The position numbers and the translations under genes are program-made. 61,530 bases of DNA from Kocuria sp. (lineage in GTDB: Bacteria > Actinomycetota > Actinomycetes > Actinomycetales > Micrococcaceae). Positions 25,388-32,162 of the stretch are shown piece by piece. How positions within the stretch are numbered: the first letter of the stretch is position 1; every line of letters begins with the position of its first letter. Below the pieces are notes generated by a model. The model was not told where the DNA came from. It saw only the letters and a list, made by a program, of their open reading frames with translations, and did no database searches. The DNA lies in assembly GCF_030530945.1 (NCBI RefSeq), contig NZ_JAUMTZ010000008.1:1-61530 (forward strand), in the 5' to 3' direction.

Positions 25388-25616
25388 GCCGATCTCCTGG
25401 TGTTCGTGGGTTTCCCCGTGCTGAGGTCCTGTCCCGCAACGAAAAAACCTCCGCTGCGGCACGCGCGAGCGGAGGTGGAAACCACACCAGGACCGACAGA
25501 ACTGCACACACCGTTGCCGGTGGTGCGACCCTTCGGTCACGAGACCCGGACATCCGATTCCCGGACATCACGTTCCGGGCCGATGGCGGGTGGGAGTCGC
25601 CTCCGCTTGCACATTG
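25388..25616 (-). promoter_or_regulatory. Structured infC leader (putative attenuator / L20- or IF-3-responsive element)
   Basis: About 230 bases between a possible -10 box (TAGCAT at 25623-25628, minus strand) and the infC start. In transcript order it can form a hairpin at 25579-25560 (CCCGGA/TCCGGG), a small GACC/GGTC hairpin at 25539-25528, a 9-bp hairpin with a GCAA tetraloop and one bulged U at 25526-25504, then an intrinsic terminator at 25476-25442. AGCGGAGG occurs twice (25607-25600 and 25455-25448); both copies can pair with CCTCCGCT (25475-25468), the 5' arm of the terminator. That is the design of a terminator/antiterminator switch. No experimental family was recognised. Confidence 0.65.
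25442..25476 (-). terminator. Intrinsic terminator inside the infC leader
   Basis: A 9-bp perfect stem (25468-25476 with 25447-25455, ACCTCCGCT in transcript sense) with a 12-base loop is followed directly by a run of five to six U residues. It is the only classical U-tract terminator in the window and lies before, not after, a gene, so it is probably an attenuator. Confidence 0.8.
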
Positions 25617-25699
25617 CCATCCATGCTACCCCACGGTGGACCGCGGGCGCCAGCCACCCCTGAGGGTTCCCCGTCCGCCGCCTGTTCTACAGTGGAGCC

Positions 25700-26149
25700 A
25701 TGTGCGATCAGCCGCGCCCCGAGCGCTTCGAATTCACCGCCTCCCAGCCCGCGGACGACGCCGCGGCGCGCGCCGCCGTCGAGCCCGGCGACCTGCCCCA
25801 GGAGACCGTCGAGCAGGTCACCGCGCAGATGCGGGACATCGCCGAGGTCCCCGCCGTGGAGGTCATCACCACCGCCGCGGTCCACCTCATGAGCGCGGCC
25901 GCCGTGAAGTGCGGCCTCGCCGCGGGAGAGGACGCCGAGGAGCTCAAGGATCTGGACGAGGCCCGGAAGCTCATCATCGCCCTGGCCGGATTCGTCACGG
26001 CCGCGGCGCCGGAGATCGGCTCCCAGCACGCCGGACCCCTGCGCGACGGCCTGAAGTCGCTGCAGCTCGCATTCCGCGAGGCCTCCGCGTTCCCCGACGC
26101 CCCGGGTGCGGGCCCCGGGGAGAAGTTCACGGGCCCCGTCTACGGCTGA
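25700..26149 (+). CDS. DUF1844 domain protein
   Basis: 149-aa cytoplasmic, acidic protein with the DUF1844 helical core, roughly residues 45-125 (VEVITTAAVHLMSAAAVKCG and the DLDEARKLIIALAGFV segment). Function unknown. In actinobacteria this gene is conserved next to infC and sseB, as here. It is divergent from the infC leader. TACAGT at 25688-25693 ends 6 bases before the ATG and no binding site is present, so the mRNA is probably leaderless. Confidence 0.88.
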   Translation: MCDQPRPERFEFTASQPADDAAARAAVEPGDLPQETVEQVTAQMRDIAEVPAVEVITTAAVHLMSAAAVKCGLAAGEDAEELKDLDEARKLIIALAGFVTAAAPEIGSQHAGPLRDGLKSLQLAFREASAFPDAPGAGPGEKFTGPVYG

Positions 26150-26161
26150 GTCCGACTCACC

Positions 26162-26173
26162 TGCCCATGGGCA
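26162..26173. terminator. Short palindrome between convergent DUF1844 and sseB genes
   Basis: TGCCCATGGGCA is a 12-bp perfect palindrome in the 53-base gap between two convergent genes. It is weak as a terminator by itself and is noted as a candidate only. Confidence 0.3.
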
Positions 26174-26202
26174 AATTCCGCGCCGGGCGACGGGTTCCAG
26201 CC

Positions 26203-27063
26203 TCAGGAGGTGAGCCGCACCTGAACGGAGTCCACGTTCTCGGCCACGACCTCCTGTGCGGCCAGCCGCTCCTGGAATGCCTGCACGGCGGCGGCCACGG
26301 CTTCCCGGGAAAGACCCGAGCGCAGCTGCAGTGACACCGTCAGCTCTGGCCCTTCGGCGCCGCCGCGGAGCACACCGCCGTCCCGCCGGACGGCGTCCAG
26401 CCCCTCCCCCGGGCCGGTGAGGGCCGACACCACGCCGGGCGCCCCCAGGGCAGCCCGGGTGACGGCGTCGTCCACCGCGAAGTCACGGTAGGACGGTGTC
26501 CAGGCGCGCCCCTGGGCCACGGCCCACAGGGCGGGGCGCCGGAGCACGAACGCCGGGTCCGAGCCCGGATCCACCACCAGCAGCGCGGAACCGTCCTGGA
26601 CCGCGGACAGCGCCGCTCGCCGGATGTCCGCGGCCACCGGACGCGCCTCGGGGTTCCAGGTGCGCAACGCCTCCGTGGAGGTGAACACCGGCAGGGCCTT
26701 GCGGCCGTCGGATGCCTGCAGCCCCACCAGGGCCATGTCCGCCTCCTTGTCCGCGACCAGTCCCCCCTCGGTGATGTGCGAGCGGGACACCTGCGCCACG
26801 ATCGGCACGAACACGCGGACCCCCACGAGCGCCGCCACCACCTCCTGCTCCCCTGCTTGCGCCGCTCGCCACGCGGTCAGCGCCGAGTCCAGATCGGGAT
26901 CCGCGTGCCCGGGGTCGTCCGGGAACTGGTGGGTCTGGCTCGTGCCCTCCCCCAGGTTCCGGCCCGCCCACGCCTGGCCACCGGTGTCCTCGGTGCCGCC
27001 GGCGGAGCGCAGCTGGGCGGCGATGTGCGCCGGGAGCGGGCGGGCGGCGTCGTCCTCAGGCAC
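26203..27063 (-). CDS. SseB family protein
   Basis: 286-aa protein with an SseB-like domain in its middle (about residues 60-185; LPVFTSTEALRTWNPEARPV and ALLVVDPGSDPAFVLRRPAL are the characteristic blocks). A second C-terminal region of alternating strands and helices (about 225-285) resembles the second domain of these proteins. Function in actinobacteria is unknown. GTG at 27063 lies inside the end of hisA (8-base overlap), so it is read from the his transcript. Conserved proximity to hisA and infC is common in Micrococcales. Confidence 0.85.
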   Translation of the reverse strand: MPEDDAARPLPAHIAAQLRSAGGTEDTGGQAWAGRNLGEGTSQTHQFPDDPGHADPDLDSALTAWRAAQAGEQEVVAALVGVRVFVPIVAQVSRSHITEGGLVADKEADMALVGLQASDGRKALPVFTSTEALRTWNPEARPVAADIRRAALSAVQDGSALLVVDPGSDPAFVLRRPALWAVAQGRAWTPSYRDFAVDDAVTRAALGAPGVVSALTGPGEGLDAVRRDGGVLRGGAEGPELTVSLQLRSGLSREAVAAAVQAFQERLAAQEVVAENVDSVQVRLTS

Positions 27064-27805
27064 TCGGGCGCCCGGCGACGTCGAGGGCCTCGGTCAGGGT
27101 GAACCTGCCCGCGTACAGGGCCTTGCCCACGATCGCGCCCTCCACCCCGGACGGAACCAGCGCGCGCAGCGCCTCGATGTCCTGCAGGGACGAGATGCCG
27201 CCGGAGGCCACCACGGGCTTCTCGGTGCGCCGGGCCACCTCCGCGAGCAGCTCGGTGTTGGGTCCGCGCAGCGTGCCGTCCTTGGTGACGTCCGTGACCA
27301 CGTACCGCGCGCAGCCGTCGGCCTCCAGGCGCGCCAGCACGTCCCACAGGTCGCCGCCGTCACGGGTCCAGCCGCGCGCGGCGAGCGTGGTGCCGCGGAC
27401 GTCGAGACCCACCGCGATCAGGTCACCGTGCTCGGCGATCACGCGGTGGGTCCACTCGGGGTTCTCCAGCGCGGCGGTCCCGAGGTTGATCCGCGCCGGG
27501 TTCAGGGACAGCACCCGCTCCAGGGATTCGTCGTCCCGGATCCCCCCGGACATCTCGATCTTCAGGTCCAGGTTCCGGGTGACGCCGCGCAGCACGTCGA
27601 TGTTGTCCCCGCGCCCGAACGCGGCATCCAGGTCCACGAGGTGCAGCCACTCGGCCCCCGCCTCCTGCCAGGCGCGCGCAGCCTCGAGCGGATCGCCGTA
27701 GCCGGTCTCCGAACCGGCCTCGCCCTGCACCAGGCGCACGGCCTGTCCGTCCTGCACGTCGACGGCGGGCAGCAGCTCCAGCCGACGGTCGGTGGTCTCG
27801 TTCAT
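27056..27805 (-). CDS. priA: Bisubstrate isomerase PriA (HisA/TrpF)
   Basis: 249-aa TIM barrel. It catalyses the ProFAR isomerisation of histidine synthesis and, in actinobacteria without trpF, also the phosphoribosylanthranilate isomerisation of tryptophan synthesis. Catalytic acids are Asp16 (PAVDVQDG) and Asp176 (TDVTKDG). Arg144-Gly-Trp146 corresponds to the Arg/Trp pair that serves both substrates in M. tuberculosis PriA. ATG at 27805 has GAGGAGA upstream. Dual function is inferred; it would be confirmed if no trpF exists in the genome. Confidence 0.93.
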   Translation of the reverse strand: MNETTDRRLELLPAVDVQDGQAVRLVQGEAGSETGYGDPLEAARAWQEAGAEWLHLVDLDAAFGRGDNIDVLRGVTRNLDLKIEMSGGIRDDESLERVLSLNPARINLGTAALENPEWTHRVIAEHGDLIAVGLDVRGTTLAARGWTRDGGDLWDVLARLEADGCARYVVTDVTKDGTLRGPNTELLAEVARRTEKPVVASGGISSLQDIEALRALVPSGVEGAIVGKALYAGRFTLTEALDVAGRPSA

Positions 27806-27861
27806 GTCTCTCCTCGTGTGGGCGCCGGAGGCGCCGGGGTGGTCGGGCGGGGTGGGGTGGT

Positions 27862-28023
27862 TCACACGCTGGTGAACCACGAGTAGGCGCCGTAGAGGAT
27901 CAGCGCCGCGCTCACGAGCCCGAGCAGGAGCACGGACCACCGTGGTTTGTGCTGCTGCGCGAACGAGATGGCCCCGCCCGCGAAGAAGGCTCCGGCCACG
28001 AGGACCAGGACGGACGCGGTCAT
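27862..28023 (-). CDS. Small two-helix membrane protein in the his operon
   Basis: 53-aa protein with two hydrophobic helices (about residues 4-20 and 32-50) separated by a short polar loop QQHKPR. ATG at 28023 overlaps the hisH stop codon (ATGA), so it is translationally coupled to hisH; 56 bases separate it from hisA. No known family is recognised. The tight coupling and clean membrane topology argue that it is a real gene and not chance. Confidence 0.7.
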   Translation of the reverse strand: MTASVLVLVAGAFFAGGAISFAQQHKPRWSVLLLGLVSAALILYGAYSWFTSV

Positions 28024-28736
28024 GCCCCTCCCTCCCCCGGGGCCGCGGCGGCGGACGTGGCCAGGCGGCCGGTGCGCGGCAGCGTGGCAATCCAGTTGCG
28101 CAGCAGGGCGATCCCGGCGTGCGAGGACTTCTCCGGGTGGAACTGCGTGGCCGTGAGCGGCCCGTTCTCCACGGCCGCGACGAACGGAGCACCGTGCTCC
28201 GCCCAGGTCACGGCGGGCGGGGACATCTGCGGGATGCTCTGGTCGAAGGCCCAGTCCTGGACACCGTAGGAGTGCACGAAGTAGAACCTCTCGTCCTCGA
28301 TCCCGCGGAACAGGCTGGAACCCTCGGGCGGGCGCACCGTGTTCCAGCCCATGTGCGGCACCACGGGGGCCGCCAGGCGCTCCACGGTGCCGGGCCACTG
28401 GCCGAGCCCCTCGGACTCGTGCCCGTGCTCCACGCCGCGCTCGAACATGACCTGCAGTCCCACGCAGATGCCGAGCACCGGCCGGTTGCCGCTGATGCGG
28501 CGGTCGATCAGCCGGGGCGCATCCACCGCGCGCAGACCGTCCATGACGGCTTCGAAGGCTCCCACGCCAGGCACCACCAGACCGTCCGCGTCCAGCACCT
28601 CCCGGGGATCCGCACTCAGTCGCACCCGGGCCCCCGCTTCCTCCAGGGCGCGCACGGCGGAGCGCACGTTGCCGGCGCCGTAGTCCAGCACCACCACCTG
28701 GGCCGCGTCCGACGCCGCCGCCTCCCCGGGCCTCAC
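28020..28736 (-). CDS. hisH: Imidazole glycerol phosphate synthase glutaminase subunit
   Basis: Class I glutamine amidotransferase that feeds ammonia to HisF. The nucleophile elbow GICVGLQVMFE and the His-Glu pair in QFHPEKSS are present, as is VVLDYGAGNVRSAVRAL near the N-terminus. The length, 238 aa, exceeds the usual ~210 because of a short N-terminal and a C-terminal Ala-rich extension. GTG at 28736 overlaps the hisB stop codon (GTGA). hisF is not in this window. Confidence 0.95.
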   Translation of the reverse strand: MRPGEAAASDAAQVVVLDYGAGNVRSAVRALEEAGARVRLSADPREVLDADGLVVPGVGAFEAVMDGLRAVDAPRLIDRRISGNRPVLGICVGLQVMFERGVEHGHESEGLGQWPGTVERLAAPVVPHMGWNTVRPPEGSSLFRGIEDERFYFVHSYGVQDWAFDQSIPQMSPPAVTWAEHGAPFVAAVENGPLTATQFHPEKSSHAGIALLRNWIATLPRTGRLATSAAAAPGEGGA

Positions 28737-29350
28737 AGGGCACCCTTGGTGGAGGGGATGGCGTCCGCCGCGCGGGGGTCACGTTCCACTGCCTCGCGCA
28801 GGGCCCGTGCCAGGGCCTTGAACTGCGCTTCCACGATGTGGTGCGGGTCCCTGCCGCGGATCAGCTCCACGTGCAGGCACAGGTCCGCGTGGTGCGCCAG
28901 GGACTCGAGGACGTGCCGGGTCATGGAGCCCGTGAAGTGGCCGCCGATCAGGTGGTACTGCTGCCCCTCGGGCTCGCCCGTGTGCACCACGTAGGGCCGC
29001 CCGGAGACGTCCACCACGGCGGAGGCGAGCGACTCGTCCAGCGGAACCGTGGCCTGGCCGAACCTGCGGATGCCGCGCTTGTCCCCCAGCGCCGCCTTGA
29101 GCGCCTCCCCGAGGACGATCGCGGTGTCCTCCACCGTGTGGTGGACGTCGATGTCCGTGTCGCCGCTGGCCTCGACCTGGAGGTCGATCAGCGAGTGCTT
29201 GGACAGTGCGGTCAGCATGTGGTCGTAGAAGGGAACCGTGGTGCGGATGCTGGAGGTCCCGGTGCCGTCCAGGTCCAGGTGCACCCGGACCGTGGACTCG
29301 CTCGTGGTGCGCTCCACCGTGGCGGTGCGTGGTGTCTGGAAGGCACTCAT
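28733..29350 (-). CDS. hisB: Imidazoleglycerol-phosphate dehydratase
   Basis: Monofunctional HisB of 205 aa. Two metal-binding repeats contain HHTVEDTAI and HHIVEAQFKALARAL. ATG at 29350 is taken as the start; GAGGAG lies 12 bases upstream, a rather long spacing, and a TTG at 29362 lies directly after it, too close. A TAGACT hexamer at 29406-29411 (minus strand) is a candidate -10 element between hisC and hisB. Confidence 0.95.
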   Translation of the reverse strand: MSAFQTPRTATVERTTSESTVRVHLDLDGTGTSSIRTTVPFYDHMLTALSKHSLIDLQVEASGDTDIDVHHTVEDTAIVLGEALKAALGDKRGIRRFGQATVPLDESLASAVVDVSGRPYVVHTGEPEGQQYHLIGGHFTGSMTRHVLESLAHHADLCLHVELIRGRDPHHIVEAQFKALARALREAVERDPRAADAIPSTKGAL

Positions 29351-29458
29351 GTGTGCTGGCAACTCCTCGTCTCGCGTGGCCGCCCGCGGCTCGGTGGCCC
29401 TGCTCAGTCTAGGACGGGCCCGCGCGCCGCTGACGCTCCCGGGCTCGGGGCGGAGGAA

Positions 29459-30562
29459 TCAGCTCCGGCCCAGGTACGCGCGGACCGCGTCGAGGAACGC
29501 GGTGGTCTCCGCGTCTGTCCCTGCGGTCACCCGCAGGTGCCCGGGGATGCCCACGTCCCGGACCAGGACCCCGCGCTCCAGCAGCCCCTCCCACATGGCG
29601 TGGGCGTCCGTGCCGCACGCGAAGAAGACGAAGTTGGAGTCCGAGGCGGCCGGGGTCAGGCCCAACCCGTCCAGCTCGCGCACGATGCGGTCACGCTGCT
29701 CCTTGACGTCCGCCACGGTGGCCAGGAGGGTCCCGTGGTGCCCGAGGGCCGCAAGCGCGGTGGCCTGGGTGACGGTGGAGAGGTGGTAGGGCAGCCGCAC
29801 CAGCCGCATCGCGTCCGCCACGTGGGGCGCGGCGGCGAAGTATCCCAGCCGCGCACCGGCCAGCGCGAAGGCCTTGCTCATGGTGCGGGAGACGATGAGC
29901 CGGGGGCGCCCCGGCAGCAGGGTCAGCGCCGAGGGGGTCCCCTCTCGGGCGAACTCGGCGTAGGCCTCGTCCACGACCACCACGGTGTCGTGGGCCTCTC
30001 CCGCCCGGTACACGGCCTCGACCACGTCCAGCCCCAGAGCGGTCCCGGTGGGGTTGTTGGGAGAGCACAGGAACACGACGTCCGGAGCGTGCTCGGTGAC
30101 CTGGCGGGCCGCCGCCTGCGCGGTGAGCGAGAAGTCCGCCTCCCTCTGCCCGGCGATGAACTCCGTACCGGTTCCCAGGGCGAGCAGCGGGTACATGGAG
30201 TAGGTGGGGACAAAGCTCAGCAGGGAGCGCCCGGGGCCGCCGAATGCCTGCAGGATCTGCTGGAGGATCTCGTTGGAGCCGTTGGCGGCCCAGATGTTCT
30301 CGGGGGCCAGTCCGTGCCCGAGGTACCCGGCCAGTGCCGTGCGCAGCTGCGTGAAGTCGCGGTCCGGATACCTGTTGAGCGAGGCGGCCACACGGTGGAC
30401 GCGCTGCGTGATGGCCTCGACCACGTCGGCGGGCACCGGATGGGTGTTCTCGTTGGTGTTCAGCGCCACCTCCACCTCGAGCTGGGGCGCGCCGTAGGGT
30501 GACATGCCCCGGAGGTCGTCACGCAGCGGGAGGGAGGCGAGGGGTTCGGCGGGTGAATTCAC
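29459..30562 (-). CDS. hisC: Histidinol-phosphate aminotransferase
   Basis: 367-aa class II PLP aminotransferase. The PLP lysine sits in SRTMSKAFALAGARLGYF. LNTNENTHPVP near the N-terminus and the SPNNPTGTALG motif are typical of HisC. GTG at 30562 lies 6 bases after a TAGACT -10 element (30569-30574, minus strand) with no ribosome binding site, so the message is probably leaderless. First gene of hisC-hisB-hisH-orf53-priA-sseB; hisD is not in the window. Confidence 0.95.
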   Translation of the reverse strand: MNSPAEPLASLPLRDDLRGMSPYGAPQLEVEVALNTNENTHPVPADVVEAITQRVHRVAASLNRYPDRDFTQLRTALAGYLGHGLAPENIWAANGSNEILQQILQAFGGPGRSLLSFVPTYSMYPLLALGTGTEFIAGQREADFSLTAQAAARQVTEHAPDVVFLCSPNNPTGTALGLDVVEAVYRAGEAHDTVVVVDEAYAEFAREGTPSALTLLPGRPRLIVSRTMSKAFALAGARLGYFAAAPHVADAMRLVRLPYHLSTVTQATALAALGHHGTLLATVADVKEQRDRIVRELDGLGLTPAASDSNFVFFACGTDAHAMWEGLLERGVLVRDVGIPGHLRVTAGTDAETTAFLDAVRAYLGRS

Positions 30563-30568
30563 CGGTCC

Positions 30569-30574
30569 AGTCTA
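30569..30574 (-). promoter_or_regulatory. -10 element for a leaderless hisC transcript
   Basis: TAGACT on the minus strand ends 6 bases before the hisC GTG, so transcription would start at or next to the start codon. Its first three bases are also the TAG stop codon of the upstream LysM gene. Confidence 0.5.
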
Positions 30575-31051
30575 GCGGGCGGGCACCTCGAGGACCTGGC
30601 CCGCGCGCAGTCCCGGGGAGGTGAGCCCGTTGAGCTCCGCGATGTCCCCCATGACCTCCCGGGTGTCGCGCTCGGGGTCCGCGGCGAGGGCCACGTCCCA
30701 CAGACCCTGGCCGGCCTGCACGGTGACGCTTTGGGTGACGGGTTCGGGGACGGAGTCGGTGGAGGCCTTGACGGTGGCGGGGAGGAGGAAGACGGCGGCG
30801 ACCACGAGCAGTGCGGCGGCCCCGGTGACGAACGGCAGGCCCACCAGGACCAGCCGACCCCGGCGCGTGAGGCGCATCCGGCGCGGTGCCGCCGTCCGCC
30901 CGGTTGCTGCCCGGACTGGCGCTGCCGTGGTGGGCCCGGAGGCCGCCGCGCGGGGCAGGACGCTCGCGGCGCGACCGCTCACGGAGCGGACCCCGCGGCG
31001 CAGCGCCGGGGCGACGGTGCGGACGGACCTCGGCATGATGAGTGCGGTCAT
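30572..31051 (-). CDS. Membrane-anchored LysM protein, candidate SOS cell-division suppressor
   Basis: 159 aa. A basic, Ala-rich N-terminal stretch (1-70, inside) is followed by one membrane helix (about 72-96) and an extracytoplasmic LysM domain at the C-terminus (about 108-159, VTVQAGQGLWDVA ... AGQVLEVPAR), which should bind peptidoglycan. It is divergent from lexA with LexA boxes between them. The same arrangement is seen for Bacillus yneA and mycobacterial Rv2719c (ChiZ), SOS-induced LysM proteins that block division or act on the wall. ATG at 31051 has AGGAGG 5 bases upstream. The role is inferred from context. Confidence 0.85.
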   Translation of the reverse strand: MTALIMPRSVRTVAPALRRGVRSVSGRAASVLPRAAASGPTTAAPVRAATGRTAAPRRMRLTRRGRLVLVGLPFVTGAAALLVVAAVFLLPATVKASTDSVPEPVTQSVTVQAGQGLWDVALAADPERDTREVMGDIAELNGLTSPGLRAGQVLEVPAR

Positions 31052-31119
31052 GGCTGCCTCCTGGTGGTCTGACGGGGAGCCGCCCACGGGGCGGCGGTGT
31101 TCGAAAAGTGCCCCATTCC

Positions 31120-31135
31120 TAGAACACACGTTCGA
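31120..31135. promoter_or_regulatory. LexA (SOS) box 1, near the LysM gene
   Basis: TAGAACACACGTTCGA matches the actinobacterial SOS consensus TCGAACnnnnGTTCGA at 11 of 12 defined positions. It lies 69 bases upstream of the LysM start codon. Confidence 0.8.
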
Positions 31136-31152
31136 ACGACTGCCGTCATTTC

Positions 31153-31168
31153 TAGCACGGATGTACGA
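31153..31168. promoter_or_regulatory. Degenerate LexA box 2
   Basis: TAGCACGGATGTACGA differs from the consensus at three positions. Its centre is 33 bp from box 1 and 34 bp from box 3, which is the main reason to list it. Confidence 0.4.
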
Positions 31169-31186
31169 AGGGTGTCGAGAGCTGTT

Positions 31187-31202
31187 TCGAACACATATTT
31201 GA
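31187..31202. promoter_or_regulatory. LexA (SOS) box 3 over the lexA promoter
   Basis: TCGAACACATATTTGA matches the SOS consensus with one transversion-free mismatch pair in the right arm. It overlaps the -35 box of lexA (TTGAAC, 31199-31204), consistent with LexA autorepression. Confidence 0.8.
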
Positions 31203-31228
31203 ACGCGTGCGTACCCACGGGTTAAGCT
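31199..31228 (+). promoter_or_regulatory. lexA promoter
   Basis: TTGAAC (31199-31204) is followed after 17 bases by TTAAGC (31222-31227; TAAGCT is one base on). LexA box 3 covers the -35 element. The leader before the lexA start is about 110 bases. Confidence 0.6.
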
Positions 31229-31342
31229 CGAGGTCACACAGGTGATTAGTCGACCCCATGTCTCCGACACGCATAAGCGGACCCCGGTCCGCGGCCCGAC
31301 CCCCGGGCCCGCGCTGTGCGGCACGGCGAAAGGACCCCGCAC

Positions 31343-32080
31343 GTGAGCACCACTTCCCCGCAGCACACGCCCGCCCCTCGCGCCCGTCCCCTCACCGCCC
31401 GCCAGGCGAAGATCCTCGGCGCGGTGCAGCGCTCCATCGTCACGCGCGGCTACCCGCCCTCGATGCGCGAGATCGGGGACATCGTGGGCCTCGCCTCGCT
31501 CTCCAGCGTGACCCACCAGCTGGGCCAGCTCGAGAAGTGGGGGTACCTGCGCAGGGACCCTCGTCGGCCGCGGGCCATGGAGGTGCTGCGTCCCCTGAGC
31601 GCCGAAGAGCTGGACCGGCACCTGGGACCCGCCGCCGATGCGGAGGAGACCACCCCGCCGTTCGTCCACACCATGGGCGACCTCCCGGCCGCCGGGGACG
31701 ACGCCGCCATGGTTCCCGTGCCGCTCGTGGGCCGCATCGCGGCCGGCGGTCCGATCACCGCGGAGCAGTCGGTGGAGGAGGTCTACTCCCTGCCGCGCCA
31801 GTTCGTGGGCCACGGCCAGCTCTTCATGCTGCGGGTCTCGGGAGACTCCATGATCGACGCCGCCATCTGCGATGGTGACTGGGTGGTGGTGCGCCAGCAG
31901 AACTCCGCCGAGAACGGGGACGTGGTCGCCGCACTCCTGGACGACGAGGCCACCGTGAAGACCTTCCGTCAGCGCGACGGCCACACATGGCTCCTGCCCC
32001 AGAACACGCGCTACGAGCCGATCCTGGGGGACCACGCCACGGTGATGGGCAAGGTCGTCTCCGTGTTCCGCTCCCTCTGA
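31343..32080 (+). CDS. lexA: SOS regulator LexA
   Basis: 245-aa repressor. The N-terminal winged helix contains ARQAKILGAVQRSI and PPSMREIGDIVGLASLSSV. The self-cleavage bond is Ala134-Gly135 in VGRIAAGGP. The catalytic dyad is Ser169 (SGDSM) and Lys206 (ATVKTF). GTG at 31343 is preferred because AAAGGA lies 9 bases upstream; an in-frame GTG at 31316 has no good site. A linker of about 40 residues with acidic and Pro-rich content joins the domains. It is autoregulated through the adjoining SOS boxes and convergent with dinG. Confidence 0.97.
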   Translation: MSTTSPQHTPAPRARPLTARQAKILGAVQRSIVTRGYPPSMREIGDIVGLASLSSVTHQLGQLEKWGYLRRDPRRPRAMEVLRPLSAEELDRHLGPAADAEETTPPFVHTMGDLPAAGDDAAMVPVPLVGRIAAGGPITAEQSVEEVYSLPRQFVGHGQLFMLRVSGDSMIDAAICDGDWVVVRQQNSAENGDVVAALLDDEATVKTFRQRDGHTWLLPQNTRYEPILGDHATVMGKVVSVFRSL

Positions 32081-32108
32081 GGCAGCGGCTGCCCGCGTGA
32101 CCGGGCCG

Positions 32109-32149
32109 CCCGGAGCTTGCCCGGGTTCCGGGGCCCCGGGGCCTCCGGG
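32109..32149. terminator. Compound hairpin between convergent lexA and dinG
   Basis: CCCGGAG (32109-32115) pairs with CTCCGGG (32143-32149) and encloses further GC-rich self-complementary sequence (a CCGGGGCCCCGG palindrome). The 82-base gap between the two stop codons is otherwise featureless. A GC-only bidirectional terminator is likely. Confidence 0.45.
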
Positions 32150-32162
32150 TCTCCGGTCCGGC

